Source: Verrucomicrobiota bacterium
GTDB lineage: Bacteria > Verrucomicrobiota > Verrucomicrobiia > Chthoniobacterales > Terrimicrobiaceae
Direction of reading: 5' to 3'
Assembly: GCA_026398255.1 (NCBI GenBank)
Contig: JAPLTG010000023.1
Location: 1-57,773 of the forward strand
DNA length: 57,773 bases
The notes under the pieces were generated by a model. That model was given only the letters and a program-made list of their open reading frames with translations, made no database searches and had not been told where the DNA came from. Positions 44,821-52,933 of this stretch are shown in pieces (position 1 is the first letter of the stretch; each line of letters starts with the position of its first letter). Both the position numbers and the translations under genes were made by a program.

Positions 44821-44984
44821 GTTTTGCAGCAAGTTGAATCCGAAAACTGATTTTTAGACAGGATGATCCGCCTACGAAAAGGCAACTCCGGCGGGACAAG
44901 GCAGGACTAACAGGATATACAAGAAGATTTACGGGGGGGTTGGAGGTAACACACAACATGGAATGCTTATCGAATTGTAAGCAA

Positions 44985-45024
44985 CTCATTCTCTCCTCCG
45001 TGCTCTCTGTGTCCTCTGTGGTCA
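44985..45024. repeat. CACAGAG-type inverted repeat, right arm
   Basis: Right arm, 164 bases from the left arm and in opposite orientation. The pair and the sequence between span about 240 bases, the size of a small non-coding mobile or structured element; there are no obvious target-site duplications directly at the outer edges. Confidence 0.75.
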
Positions 45025-45134
45025 AATAAATCTTGCCGATCCTGAGACGCCGCTTCGCGGCTAAATCTTGGGGTATGCCAACTGAAGCCTCGGGTGTAGA
45101 ACGGGGTGAAGGCATAGGGAAATTCTAAAAAATG

Positions 45135-45169
45135 CGACGAACAGGTCAAAATCCGCGACGAACAGGCCA
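45135..45169. promoter_or_regulatory. Candidate LytTR-type operator, two-component operon side
   Basis: CGACGAACAGGTCA (45135-45148) and CGACGAACAGGCCA (45156-45169), the same halves and the same 21-base period as at 44727-44761. It ends 63 bases before the kinase ATG, a suitable position for autoregulation by the LytTR regulator encoded in this operon. Confidence 0.5.
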
Positions 45170-45232
45170 GCGGGGCGGGAATGGAGGTTGTCGCCGGTCT
45201 TGGTGGATGCCTAAGGTGGGCAAGGAAAGGCG

Positions 45233-46318
45233 ATGGCGAAAAAACAAAAAAACATGCGTGCGGCGTCGGCCATCCTGCAGCCTGATTTCATGCAGAGGCT
45301 CACCTTTTGGCCATTGCAGATCGGGGGCTGGGCATTCCTTATGGTCTTTCCCCTCGGGATATGGCTGGCTGGGGGGAGCAGCGCGGCGCCATTTTTTTGG
45401 CTGGCTTTTGCGAGGGGTCCCTCGGGCTTTGCGCTCACTTCGGCGCTGAGACCGCTGTGCGGCCGCGTCTTCGCGGCGAGGCTCCACTACGCGATTCTTT
45501 TCCCGGGGCTGGTTGTCTCTTCGTTGATCCTTGGCTTTGTCGAGCTGGAGGCCACCTGCTGGCTGGGGCGGTCTTTGGGATTGGCTGCTCCGGTTATTGG
45601 CGCCGACATGATGTATGGGAGCGCCTGGATGATCCGATCTATGGTCCTGCTCCTGTGGCTTTTGCTCTACTTTGGAATCAAATTACTGAAGCGGTTTTTG
45701 GAGGTGGAGAGGGAATTTCAGAGAGCCGAGGTGCGCCTGCTGCGCTCGCAAATGAACCCGCACTTCCTTTTCAACGCCCTCACCACGATCATGGCGGTGC
45801 GCAGGGATGAGGCGAAGGTGGAACTCGTCACGCAATCGCTCGCCGATTACTTGCGCTTCTCTTTGCAGCAGGAGGAGGATGAGCAAATCCATGTGGCGGC
45901 GCATCCGCTTGGCGATGAAATTTCTGCGATGGAAAACTACCTTCGGGTGGAGAAGGTGCGCTTCGGCGACGATCTGGATTGGAGCCTCGATGCAGAGGCG
46001 GATGCGCTGCGCACGCTCGTTCCCTCGGCCTTGGTGCAACCGTTATTGGAAAACGCCATCAAGCATGGTCAGGAAACCAGCCCGCGAATTCTGCGCATCT
46101 CGATCACCGCAAGGGTCGTGCAAAGCAATCTCGAACTCGAAGTGTGCAACTCGGGCCATTGGATCGAGCGCGACCGAACGCACGCGGGCGGCGTGGGATT
46201 GAAGAACCTGAGGAGGCGGTTGGAATTAATCTACGGCCACGCCGCCTCGCTGGACATCCGCCACGGACAATCCACGGTGACGGTGTGCGTGTCACTACCC
46301 GCTCGTCTCTTGCAATGA
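45233..46318 (+). CDS. LytS/YehU-type sensor histidine kinase
   Basis: This 361-residue kinase has about four membrane segments in residues 25-150, then a short coiled linker (LEVEREFQRAEVRLL), the His_kinase domain with phosphoacceptor His177 in QMNPHFLFNAL, the N-box PLLENAIKHG and the G-box GVGLKNLRRRL. It lacks a periplasmic sensor domain of any size, so it probably senses within or at the membrane. AAGGAAAGG precedes the ATG. Its TGA overlaps the regulator's ATG (ATGA), so they are translated as a pair. Confidence 0.93.
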   Translation: MAKKQKNMRAASAILQPDFMQRLTFWPLQIGGWAFLMVFPLGIWLAGGSSAAPFFWLAFARGPSGFALTSALRPLCGRVFAARLHYAILFPGLVVSSLILGFVELEATCWLGRSLGLAAPVIGADMMYGSAWMIRSMVLLLWLLLYFGIKLLKRFLEVEREFQRAEVRLLRSQMNPHFLFNALTTIMAVRRDEAKVELVTQSLADYLRFSLQQEEDEQIHVAAHPLGDEISAMENYLRVEKVRFGDDLDWSLDAEADALRTLVPSALVQPLLENAIKHGQETSPRILRISITARVVQSNLELEVCNSGHWIERDRTHAGGVGLKNLRRRLELIYGHAASLDIRHGQSTVTVCVSLPARLLQ

Positions 46319-47094
46319 ACCCGCCCGCCATCAATCGCGCGATCCGGGCTGTTCTCGTGGATGATGAAAAAGGGGCGCGCATGCACCTCACCGAACGCCT
46401 CGCCGTGCACCCCGGCATCATGATCGTCGGCGAGGCTGACCGCGCGCAGGCGGCCATCGATTTGATCCATCGAGCCAAGCCCGATGTGGTCTTCCTGGAT
46501 GTGCAGATGCCTGGCGGCACGGGATTTTCCCTGCTGCCCCTCCTCGGCGGCATGTGCCCGCCGCCAGCGGTCGTATTTGTAACTGCCTACGACAAATATG
46601 CCCTGAAGGCCTTTGAAGCCAATGCGCTCGATTACCTCACCAAGCCGGTGAGTCCGCCCCGCCTCGCGATCACCATCAAGCGGTTGCAAAATCTCCTCCT
46701 GGCTACCGGTGGGGCTCCCAAGGACGAGTCGGATGCCAGCGCGCCACCCCGCCCGCTGGAAATGCGAGACCTCGTTCTGCTACGCGAAAAAACCTCCCTG
46801 CGGATGGTGGAGGCGGGCGAAATCTGCGCCGTGGAGGCCGAGGCCGACTACACACACATCTTCTTGGCCGATGGGCACAAGGCATTCCTAAGAAAACGCA
46901 TGAGCCAATGGGAAGAGGAATTGCCCACGCCCCCCTTCTGCAAGACCAGCCGTCGGCTGCTGCTCAACACTCAACGCATCATGAAAATCGTGGCGAACGA
47001 TCGCGAAAGCGCGGAAGTCCATTTGCAAGGCATAGAGAAGCCGTTCCTCCTCAGCCGCATCGAGCTACGCCGCCTCCGCGCCGCCTGCGGGTAG
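46315..47094 (+). CDS. LytTR-family response regulator
   Basis: This 259-residue regulator has a receiver domain with VDDE (Asp16/17), phosphoacceptor Asp62 in VVFLDVQMPGG and the KP motif in YLTKPVSPP, then a LytTR DNA-binding domain (AGEICAVEAEADYTHIFL, FCKTSRRLLLNTQRIMKI). LytTR domains bind pairs of 9-10-base direct repeats two turns apart, and such a pair lies upstream of this operon and on the autotransporter side. The start is the ATG overlapping the kinase stop. Confidence 0.95.
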   Translation: MNPPAINRAIRAVLVDDEKGARMHLTERLAVHPGIMIVGEADRAQAAIDLIHRAKPDVVFLDVQMPGGTGFSLLPLLGGMCPPPAVVFVTAYDKYALKAFEANALDYLTKPVSPPRLAITIKRLQNLLLATGGAPKDESDASAPPRPLEMRDLVLLREKTSLRMVEAGEICAVEAEADYTHIFLADGHKAFLRKRMSQWEEELPTPPFCKTSRRLLLNTQRIMKIVANDRESAEVHLQGIEKPFLLSRIELRRLRAACG

Positions 47095-47152
47095 GCCTTC
47101 TCCGCTGAGCTCCGATTCTGTCTAAAATTCCCGTGGCGAGCAGCACTTTGTT

Positions 47153-47235
47153 AGGAACGCTGAGGTCCTCCTCGGCCCAGAGACATGCCGAGCGAAGCCA
47201 ACGGGGACGTTGGCGTTCCCGAGTGGCGCGACAGC
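47153..47235. repeat. 83-base dispersed repeat, copy 1
   Basis: It agrees with 48890-48972 at about 72 of 83 positions without gaps (hand count). It contains two hairpins: a 6-bp stem in CTGAGGTCCTCCTCGG (47160-47175; one G-T pair) and a perfect 7-bp stem GCCAACG/CGTTGGC (47197-47214). Confidence 0.85.
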
Positions 47236-47310
47236 ACTCTCAGGGAGCGGACGCTGCATAGACGCTGGTCTGCAGGAAACAGTTGCAGGTTCAAATTCAG
47301 CTGGAAAACC

Positions 47311-47538
47311 ATGTCGGGATGCATTAAAAAAACATCAATTAGCTCGCAAACCTTGCTCTCGGAAATCGAAAGCGCCCCGGAGGAAATCCGGCGCGAGGTT
47401 TGGGATTTTTTGAAGTTCTTGAAAAGCCGACAGTCTGCCGGAACTAAAAGGGAGGATTCCATGCTGCCTCTGGCTCAAACGGCGTGGGCTTCTGATTGGA
47501 CCTCGGCCGAGGAGGACGAGGCATGGAGGGACTTGTAG
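47311..47538 (+). CDS. Putative antitoxin of the PemK-like toxin (DUF2281-like)
   Basis: This 75-residue protein reads SSQTLLSEIESAPEEIRREVWDFLKFLKSR then ends ASDWTSAEEDEAWRDL, a pattern of DUF2281/VapB-like antitoxins: a helical dimerising N-terminus and an acidic, tryptophan-containing toxin-binding tail. The ATG at 47311 is chosen because the frame upstream runs into the repeat element. It overlaps the PemK-like gene by 16 bases, as expected of a toxin-antitoxin pair. Confidence 0.7.
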   Translation: MSGCIKKTSISSQTLLSEIESAPEEIRREVWDFLKFLKSRQSAGTKREDSMLPLAQTAWASDWTSAEEDEAWRDL

Positions 47539-47864
47539 CAGGCGATGTGGTGACTGTGCCGTTCCCATTTACGGATTTCAGTAGCCAAAAGGTTCGTCCC
47601 GAAATTGTTCTGGCTGTGTTGGAGCGCGGGAATGTGCTACTCTGCCAAATCACCAGCCAACCCCTGACGCATAAAAACGCGATACCTATCCACGAATCGG
47701 ATTTTTTCGCGGGTGGATTGCCGAAGCAAAGTTTCCTTTTGCCGCATAGGCTGGTCACTGCCAGTAGCAGCATCGTTCGCCGAGTGGCTGGCCACATCAC
47801 GGAAATCCGCCAAGCTGTTTGCGCCGTGGTGCGCGGAGAGCTCGGCAACACCCGGAAAGTGTAG
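47523..47864 (+). CDS. PemK/MazF-family toxin
   Basis: This 113-residue protein begins GLVAGDVVTVPFPFTDFSSQKVRPEIVLAV, the PemK/MazF signature (GDVV..PFPFTD..KxRP), with ITSQPLTHKNAIPI and the C-terminal LVTASSSIVRRVAGHIT matching the rest of the fold. The family cleaves mRNA at short sequences. An in-frame ATG nine codons upstream is less likely because it would deepen the overlap with the antitoxin gene. A 199-base gap with no recognised feature separates it from the second module. Confidence 0.87.
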   Translation: MEGLVAGDVVTVPFPFTDFSSQKVRPEIVLAVLERGNVLLCQITSQPLTHKNAIPIHESDFFAGGLPKQSFLLPHRLVTASSSIVRRVAGHITEIRQAVCAVVRGELGNTRKV

Positions 47865-48063
47865 AAATCGTATTTTTGAGCCAAGCTGGAGAACAGCCAC
47901 CCATGGTTGCGCACTGCCGCGCGAAAGAGAGGGGCTTGGTCGTCTCGAGCGTGCAGGAGCGAGGCGCGGTTTTTCATGGATGAGGTTGCCCAGCCGTTGT
48001 CCTTCCAATTTTTTCGCTTGTGTTTAGGCGTGCAGCACGGAAGCTCTTTTAAAGGATTTTTAT

Positions 48064-48330
48064 ATGAACTATATCGGAGTTTCCGAACTCAAACAAACGA
48101 AGCGGATGTGGAAAATGCTGGATTCCGAGGGGGAGCTGGTCCTGACCAAGGAGGGCAAGCCCGGGGCGGTGATCCTGGCGGTCACGCCAGAGACCCTGGA
48201 ATCCACGGTTCGTTCGATCCGGCGGGCACGCTTTTCCGATGCAGTGGCGCGCATTCGCTTGAGAGGGCCGGCCATGGATGAGGCGGAGGTGGAGAAGGAA
48301 ATCGCGGATTATCGGGCAGGGAAGCCGTGA
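48064..48330 (+). CDS. Phd/YefM-type antitoxin
   Basis: This 88-residue protein starts MNYIGVSELKQTKRMWKMLDSEGELVLTKEGKPGAVIL, a Phd/YefM-like DNA-binding N-terminus, and has a helical acidic C-terminus (DEAEVEKEIADYRAGKP). AAAGGA lies shortly before the ATG. It overlaps the PIN toxin gene by four bases (GTGA). Confidence 0.82.
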   Translation: MNYIGVSELKQTKRMWKMLDSEGELVLTKEGKPGAVILAVTPETLESTVRSIRRARFSDAVARIRLRGPAMDEAEVEKEIADYRAGKP

Positions 48331-48731
48331 GGCTGGTCCTCGACACAAATGTTCTGGTCTCAGGGTTGCTAACGGCGGGGAATCCTCCGGGGCGTATTGT
48401 GGACTTTTTGAGGGCCGGTAAAATCCAACTCCAAGTGGATGAGAGGATCGTAGCGGAATATGGCGGCGTTCTCTCGCGGCCAAAATTCCGGAAAAAAATT
48501 CCCCCGTTCGAGAGGGATATGGTGATGGATTTCATCAAGGTGGATTCCGAGTGGCATGTCTGCACCACGGTTGTGGAGGGGTTGCCCGATCCGGGTGATG
48601 CGTGTTTTCTGGAGGTGGCGCGGGAAGCAGGGGTTCCGCTCATCACGGGGAACCAACGGCACTACCCGCAAGAGCTTCGCGGAGGCGTGGAGGTCCTGTC
48701 GCCCCGTGAGTTTTTGGAACGGATGAAGTAG
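48327..48731 (+). CDS. PIN-domain toxin
   Basis: This 134-residue protein has the PIN acidic residues in MRLVLDTNVLVSGLL, DERIVAEYGGVLSRPKF, LPDPGDACFLEVA and the end motif PLITGNQRHYP, matching the 'putative toxin-antitoxin system toxin, PIN family' class. These are Mg-dependent ribonucleases. The start is GTG at 48327, overlapping the antitoxin stop. Confidence 0.88.
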   Translation: MRLVLDTNVLVSGLLTAGNPPGRIVDFLRAGKIQLQVDERIVAEYGGVLSRPKFRKKIPPFERDMVMDFIKVDSEWHVCTTVVEGLPDPGDACFLEVAREAGVPLITGNQRHYPQELRGGVEVLSPREFLERMK

Positions 48732-49132
48732 GAGCAGAGGGAGAGCGACGCTCCGTCGGCCATGAAGGTCGGGGGATTTTGAGATCATTGCTGGGTTCCG
48801 GGCCCGGGCAGAGGAGGCGGGCACGCTCCCCATTCGTAACAATTTGTGCTCGTGGTTTAAAAAAATCCATTGATCAAAACCACTCTTTCAGGGACGCCGA
48901 GGTCCTCCTCGGCCCTGATATATTCAAAGCGATGCCAACGGGGACGTTGGCGTTCCCGAGTGGAGCGTCAGCCGAGGGTTTGGGATGGCGTCGGAGACTC
49001 CGGCTTTTTCAGCCAGAGTTTCCGGGCGCATTTAAGAGACGCGGGGATTAAAATTTACCCCTTGAATCGCGGTGACGGGAGTATTCCCGCTTGCTTCGGA
49101 TTTTTGGAATCTGCGAGTCTACGCCTCTACCT
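48732..49132. other. Intergenic region of 401 bases with repeat copy 2
   Basis: Between the PIN toxin and fabV, both plus strand. Besides the 83-base repeat there is GAGAGCGACGCTCCGTCGG near 48742, which has the look of another dispersed repeat but no second copy in this window. No gene or clear promoter was seen. Confidence 0.5.
48890..48972. repeat. 83-base dispersed repeat, copy 2
   Basis: Same orientation and length as 47153-47235. The first hairpin is perfect here (CCGAGG/CCTCGG, 48897-48912) and the second is identical (GCCAACG/CGTTGGC). Differences lie mainly in the segment between the hairpins. With copy 1 it brackets both toxin-antitoxin modules. Confidence 0.85.
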
Positions 49133-50326
49133 ATGATCGTCGCTCCCAAAATCCGCGGATTCATCTGCACCACCGCCCACCCAACCGGCTGCGCCAAGCA
49201 TGTCGCCAACCAGATCGCCGTCGTCAAAAATCGCGGCCCGATCACCAACGCGCCCAAGAAGGTTCTCGTGATCGGGGCTTCGACCGGTTACGGCCTCGCC
49301 TCCCGCATCGCCACGGCATTCGGCGGCGGAGCGGCGACGATCGGTGTGTTTTTCGAGCGCGGCGCCGAGGGCGAACGCACGGCCACGGCCGGTTGGTATA
49401 ACACCGCTGCCTTCGAGCGCGAAGCCGCTGCGGCGGGACTCTACGCCCGTTCTTTCAATGGCGACGCCTTTTCCGACGAACTCAAAAAAACCGTCGTTGA
49501 GGCCGTGAAGCAGGACCTCGGACAGGTGGATTGCGTGGTTTACAGCCTCGCCTCCCCCCGCCGCCAGCACCCGCGCTCGGGCGAGGTTTTCAAATCCGTC
49601 CTCAAGCCGATCGGCCAGACCTACTCGAACAAAAATCTCAACACCTCGAATGGCCAGGTCAACGAAGTCACCATCGAGTCCGCCAACGACGAAGAGATCG
49701 CCCACACGATCGCCGTGATGGGTGGTGAGGATTGGGAAATGTGGATGGATGCCCTGCAAGAGGCCGGCGCACTGGCTCCCGGAGTCCGCACGCTCGCTTA
49801 TTCCTACATCGGGCCATCGCTGACTTGGCCGATCTACAAAAACGGCACCATCGGCCGGGCGAAGGAAGACCTCGAACGCGCCCAGCGCGATATCGAAGCC
49901 AAGCTCGCCCCGCTCGGCGGCAAGGCCTGGGTTTCGGTGAACAAAGCCCTCGTCACGCAGGCCAGCAGCGCGATTCCCGTGGTCCCGCTCTACATTTCGA
50001 TTCTCTACAAAGCGATGAAGGCCGCCGGCAACCACGAGGAATGTGCCGAGCAGATGGACCGCCTCTTCCGCGAACGCCTCAACTCCTCGACTCCCGCAAT
50101 CGATGACGCCGGCCGAATCCGGCTCGACGATTGGGAAATGGCCGACGATCTCCAAAATCTCATCGCCGACCGCTGGGCGAAGGTCACCACCGAAAACCTC
50201 GGTGAACTCGCAGACTTCGCGGGCTATCAGGAAAGTTTCCACCGCCTCTTCGGCTTCGGCCTGGCCGGCGTGGACTACGGCGCGGAGGTGGATGTCCAAG
50301 TCCCCATCCCCTCGATCAAGGCCTGA
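49133..50326 (+). CDS. fabV: Trans-2-enoyl-CoA/ACP reductase FabV
   Basis: This 397-residue NADH-dependent enoyl reductase has IRGFICTTAHPTGCAKHV, the cofactor motif VLVIGASTGYGLASRI and the catalytic Y-x8-K with Tyr235 and Lys244 (YKNGTIGRAK), exactly as in characterised FabV/Ter proteins. FabV completes fatty acid elongation and is triclosan-resistant; whether it is the main or a second enoyl reductase here cannot be seen. The ATG at 49133 gives the family N-terminus. It is convergent with the FIST gene, with six bases between. Confidence 0.96.
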   Translation: MIVAPKIRGFICTTAHPTGCAKHVANQIAVVKNRGPITNAPKKVLVIGASTGYGLASRIATAFGGGAATIGVFFERGAEGERTATAGWYNTAAFEREAAAAGLYARSFNGDAFSDELKKTVVEAVKQDLGQVDCVVYSLASPRRQHPRSGEVFKSVLKPIGQTYSNKNLNTSNGQVNEVTIESANDEEIAHTIAVMGGEDWEMWMDALQEAGALAPGVRTLAYSYIGPSLTWPIYKNGTIGRAKEDLERAQRDIEAKLAPLGGKAWVSVNKALVTQASSAIPVVPLYISILYKAMKAAGNHEECAEQMDRLFRERLNSSTPAIDDAGRIRLDDWEMADDLQNLIADRWAKVTTENLGELADFAGYQESFHRLFGFGLAGVDYGAEVDVQVPIPSIKA

Positions 50327-50332
50327 CCAGTC

Positions 50333-51478
50333 TTAAGCTTCGCGCTCGATGAGCACGGCGGCGGCGGCGGTGTTTCCGTGAAGGGCATTCAGCCCGCGCA
50401 CGGGCGCGATCTCGCCGTTGCAGAAAAATCCCGCGCAGGGCTTGTCGCCCAAAGCCTCGGAGAGCGTCACGGCATCCTGATCCTTTTCTCCAAAGAACCG
50501 CGAGCCGCGTCCCAGACAGGAAAACAACAGGGCGCCGAAGGCTTGATCACTCACGGCGCGGGCGGGTTCGAACGCCCGGCGCAAATCCTCCACCGCCGCC
50601 TCGCGGTCGCGGATTTGGTATTGGAGCGTCTGGCCCACGCGGGGAATTCCCCCGATCACCACCGCGCCGGAGTCGGGGTCTGCGCCGAGAATGTTTTTGA
50701 TGAGAAAATCTCCCGAGCCGAAATCATCGAGGTATTCCGTGCCCGCCAAACCCGCAAAGAGATTGCCGCGCGCGTTGGATTTTTCGCCCTCTGAGAGCGT
50801 CTCGAAGGCGCTCTCCAAAACACGGTAGGCCGACTGGCTGCCAAGCGCGTAGAGAATATTGTGGTCGGCGCGGGTGACTGTGAGCGGTTCGCCGATCGGC
50901 CGGCATCCCTGGCTCACCACGGGAACAATCTCCGTGCGCCCGATGGCTGGCACCGCCACCGCATCCACGATCCGGTCGTTCACAAAAACCACGGTGTCCT
51001 CGAACGACCCGCCGCTGGCGAGACCTCCCACGGTCGGGATGCCACGAAAACGGCGGTTCCATTTTTTCAACCAGTCCTCGACCGGAAACGAAAACGGATT
51101 CGAGAGCGTGATCCAGCCATTGGGTTCGAGGATTGGATTTGGCAAAACCGCCTCGCCCTCCTCCGTGGATTCGAGCACCACGGGGTCGCCAAAATCCCCA
51201 CTCAAAGCGAGCAGAACAAAGCCCGAGCCGCGCTCCATCTCGCGCCGGCCCTCGATCCGACCGCCGCAGGTGCAGCCCACGAGATCGCGGATATGACCAT
51301 CCACGCGCAGAATTTCGGAGAGTTCAGCCAGGTGCGCGGCGTAGTTCGCGCTAAAAAACAAAAACCCGAGCCGCGCCGGCCCGCCGAGGTTCTTGCGAAC
51401 GCGCCGCGCCGCCTTGAGGGCGGTTTCGGGTTTGTAGGGACCGGGAATCTCACACCCGAACGCTTGGAACGAAGCCAT
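50333..51478 (-). CDS. FIST N- and C-domain sensory protein
   Basis: This 381-residue protein shows the FIST N domain (LGFLFFSANYAAHLAELSEIL, LVGCTCGGRIEGRREME, VGGLASGGSFEDTVVFVND) and FIST C domain (QGCRPIGEPLTVTRADHNILYAL, GALLFSCLGRGSRFFG, CAGFFCNGEIAPVRGLNALHGNTAAAAVL). FIST proteins sense small ligands, possibly amino acids. No kinase or cyclase output domain is fused, so it works as a stand-alone module. The ATG at 51478 is chosen to start the domain. Confidence 0.92.
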   Translation of the reverse strand: MASFQAFGCEIPGPYKPETALKAARRVRKNLGGPARLGFLFFSANYAAHLAELSEILRVDGHIRDLVGCTCGGRIEGRREMERGSGFVLLALSGDFGDPVVLESTEEGEAVLPNPILEPNGWITLSNPFSFPVEDWLKKWNRRFRGIPTVGGLASGGSFEDTVVFVNDRIVDAVAVPAIGRTEIVPVVSQGCRPIGEPLTVTRADHNILYALGSQSAYRVLESAFETLSEGEKSNARGNLFAGLAGTEYLDDFGSGDFLIKNILGADPDSGAVVIGGIPRVGQTLQYQIRDREAAVEDLRRAFEPARAVSDQAFGALLFSCLGRGSRFFGEKDQDAVTLSEALGDKPCAGFFCNGEIAPVRGLNALHGNTAAAAVLIEREA

Positions 51479-51588
51479 GCCCAAATCATCACCAACGAAA
51501 CCTCCGGAGAGAAGAAAGAAGTCGGCGCAGTTTTCCCTCACCCGCCTTGCGGTGGCGCGGCGACGCTGGCAATGTCCCATTCCTTCGG

Positions 51589-52863
51589 ATGTTTGAGATC
51601 AAGGAAAAGCCAAAGATGGTGGAGCGCGCCCTGCTCGTCGGGGCCTACACGCGCGACGAGGAGCGCGCCGAGGCGGACAGCCTGCTTGAGGAACTCGCGG
51701 AACTCGTCAACACCCTCGGTATCCCGATCGTCGGCCGCGAACTCGTCCACCACCGCGAAAACCATGCGCGGTTCCTGATGGGCTCGGGCAAGGCCGAGGA
51801 GGTCGCCGACCGCGCGAAGGAGCTTGCGGCGGATGTCGTCATTTTCGACAACGAACTCACCCCCTCCCAGCAGAGGAATTGGGAAAAACTCACCGCCGGC
51901 CTCGTGATCGACCGCCAAGAGGTGATTCTAGATATCTTCGCGAAGCGGGCCCACACGCGCGAGGCGCGGTTGCAGGTCGATCTTGCCCGCATGGAGTATT
52001 CCCTCCCCCGACTCGTCCGCGCTTGGACCCACCTCGGCAAGCAGGGCGGCGGCATCGGCTCCAAGGGCGAGGGCGAATCCCAACTCGAGCAGGACAAACG
52101 CAAAATCCGGGGTCAAATCGATCGCCTCAAGCGCGACCTCGCCGCCGTGAAACTCCAACGCGCCACCCAGCGCAAGGACCGCAAACGCGCTCCGGTCCCG
52201 AACGCCGCGATTGTCGGCTACACGAATGCCGGCAAATCCTCCCTCCTCCGCGCCCTCACCGGCGCCCAAGTCCTCGTCGAAGACAAACTCTTCGCCACCC
52301 TCGACACCACCACACGCAAGATCGAACTCCCGAACAACCAACCCCTCCTCCTCACCGACACCGTGGGGTTTGTCCGAAAGCTCCCGCACGGGTTGGTCGA
52401 GGCCTTCAACGCCACGCTTGAGGAGGCCGTCCTGAGCGATTTTCTCATCCATGTGCTCGACGCCAGCCAGCCCGAGGTTTTGGAATTTTACGAAACGACC
52501 CGCTCCGTCCTCGCCGAACTCGGCGCCGACTCGCGGCGAACGCTGATCGTTTTCAACAAAATCGACGCCATCACCGATGCCGACTCGATCCCCGCGTTGC
52601 GCGACCGTTTTCCCGACGCGGTCTTTATTTCGGTAAAATCCGGCGCCGGGTTGCCCGAACTCATCGCTCGTATCTCCGAATTTGTTGCCGACGATCTGAT
52701 CACGCTCGAACTCCGCATTCCCCAATCCCGCGCCGACCTCATCGCCCGCCTGCACCGCGATGCGGACATCCGCCACACGGACTACGAGGGAAACGATGTT
52801 CTCATCCGCGCGCGCCTCGCCCCCCGCGCCGCCGCCGCCTACGCGGAGTTCACCCAAAGTTGA
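51589..52863 (+). CDS. hflX: Ribosome-rescue/ribosome-dissociating GTPase HflX
   Basis: This 424-residue protein has the HflX N-terminal domain (ALLVGAYTRDEERAEADSLLEELAELV ... LMGSGKAEEV, VIFDNELTPSQQRNWE), the glycine-rich GGGIGSKGEGESQLEQDKR linker and the GTPase domain with GYTNAGKSS (about residues 209-217), DTVGFVRKLPHGLVEAF and NKID. HflX splits stalled ribosomes, chiefly under heat stress. The ATG at 51589 (MFEIKEKPKM) starts well; a longer upstream frame overlaps the divergent FIST gene. Confidence 0.95.
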   Translation: MFEIKEKPKMVERALLVGAYTRDEERAEADSLLEELAELVNTLGIPIVGRELVHHRENHARFLMGSGKAEEVADRAKELAADVVIFDNELTPSQQRNWEKLTAGLVIDRQEVILDIFAKRAHTREARLQVDLARMEYSLPRLVRAWTHLGKQGGGIGSKGEGESQLEQDKRKIRGQIDRLKRDLAAVKLQRATQRKDRKRAPVPNAAIVGYTNAGKSSLLRALTGAQVLVEDKLFATLDTTTRKIELPNNQPLLLTDTVGFVRKLPHGLVEAFNATLEEAVLSDFLIHVLDASQPEVLEFYETTRSVLAELGADSRRTLIVFNKIDAITDADSIPALRDRFPDAVFISVKSGAGLPELIARISEFVADDLITLELRIPQSRADLIARLHRDADIRHTDYEGNDVLIRARLAPRAAAAYAEFTQS

Positions 52864-52894
52864 GCCGCCGGGCCGCTAGCCTTCTGTCTAGGCT

Positions 52895-52923
52895 TTGACA
52901 TCTCCTCGCCGCCGACGCAATTT
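52895..52923 (+). promoter_or_regulatory. Possible promoter of the iron operon, next to a short hairpin
   Basis: TTGACA (52895-52900) is a perfect -35 and 17 bases later CAATTT is a poor -10; the resulting leader would be only a few bases. A weak hairpin (AGCCT/AGGCT, 52878-52882 and 52890-52894) lies directly before it and could end hflX transcription. Confidence 0.25.
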
Positions 52924-52933
52924 TCCCGGCGTC

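Larger units (their letters stand above)
44587..45232. other. 646-base divergent intergenic region with repeats
   Basis: It separates the autotransporter start (minus) from the sensor kinase start (plus). It contains two candidate LytTR-type operators in direct orientation, an inverted pair of CACAGAG repeats, and between them ACAGGAT-type repeats (GACAGGATGATCC, AACAGGATATACAAG). GTGTAGAACGG at 45094-45104 recurs downstream of folD. No protein frame looks coding. Confidence 0.75.
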
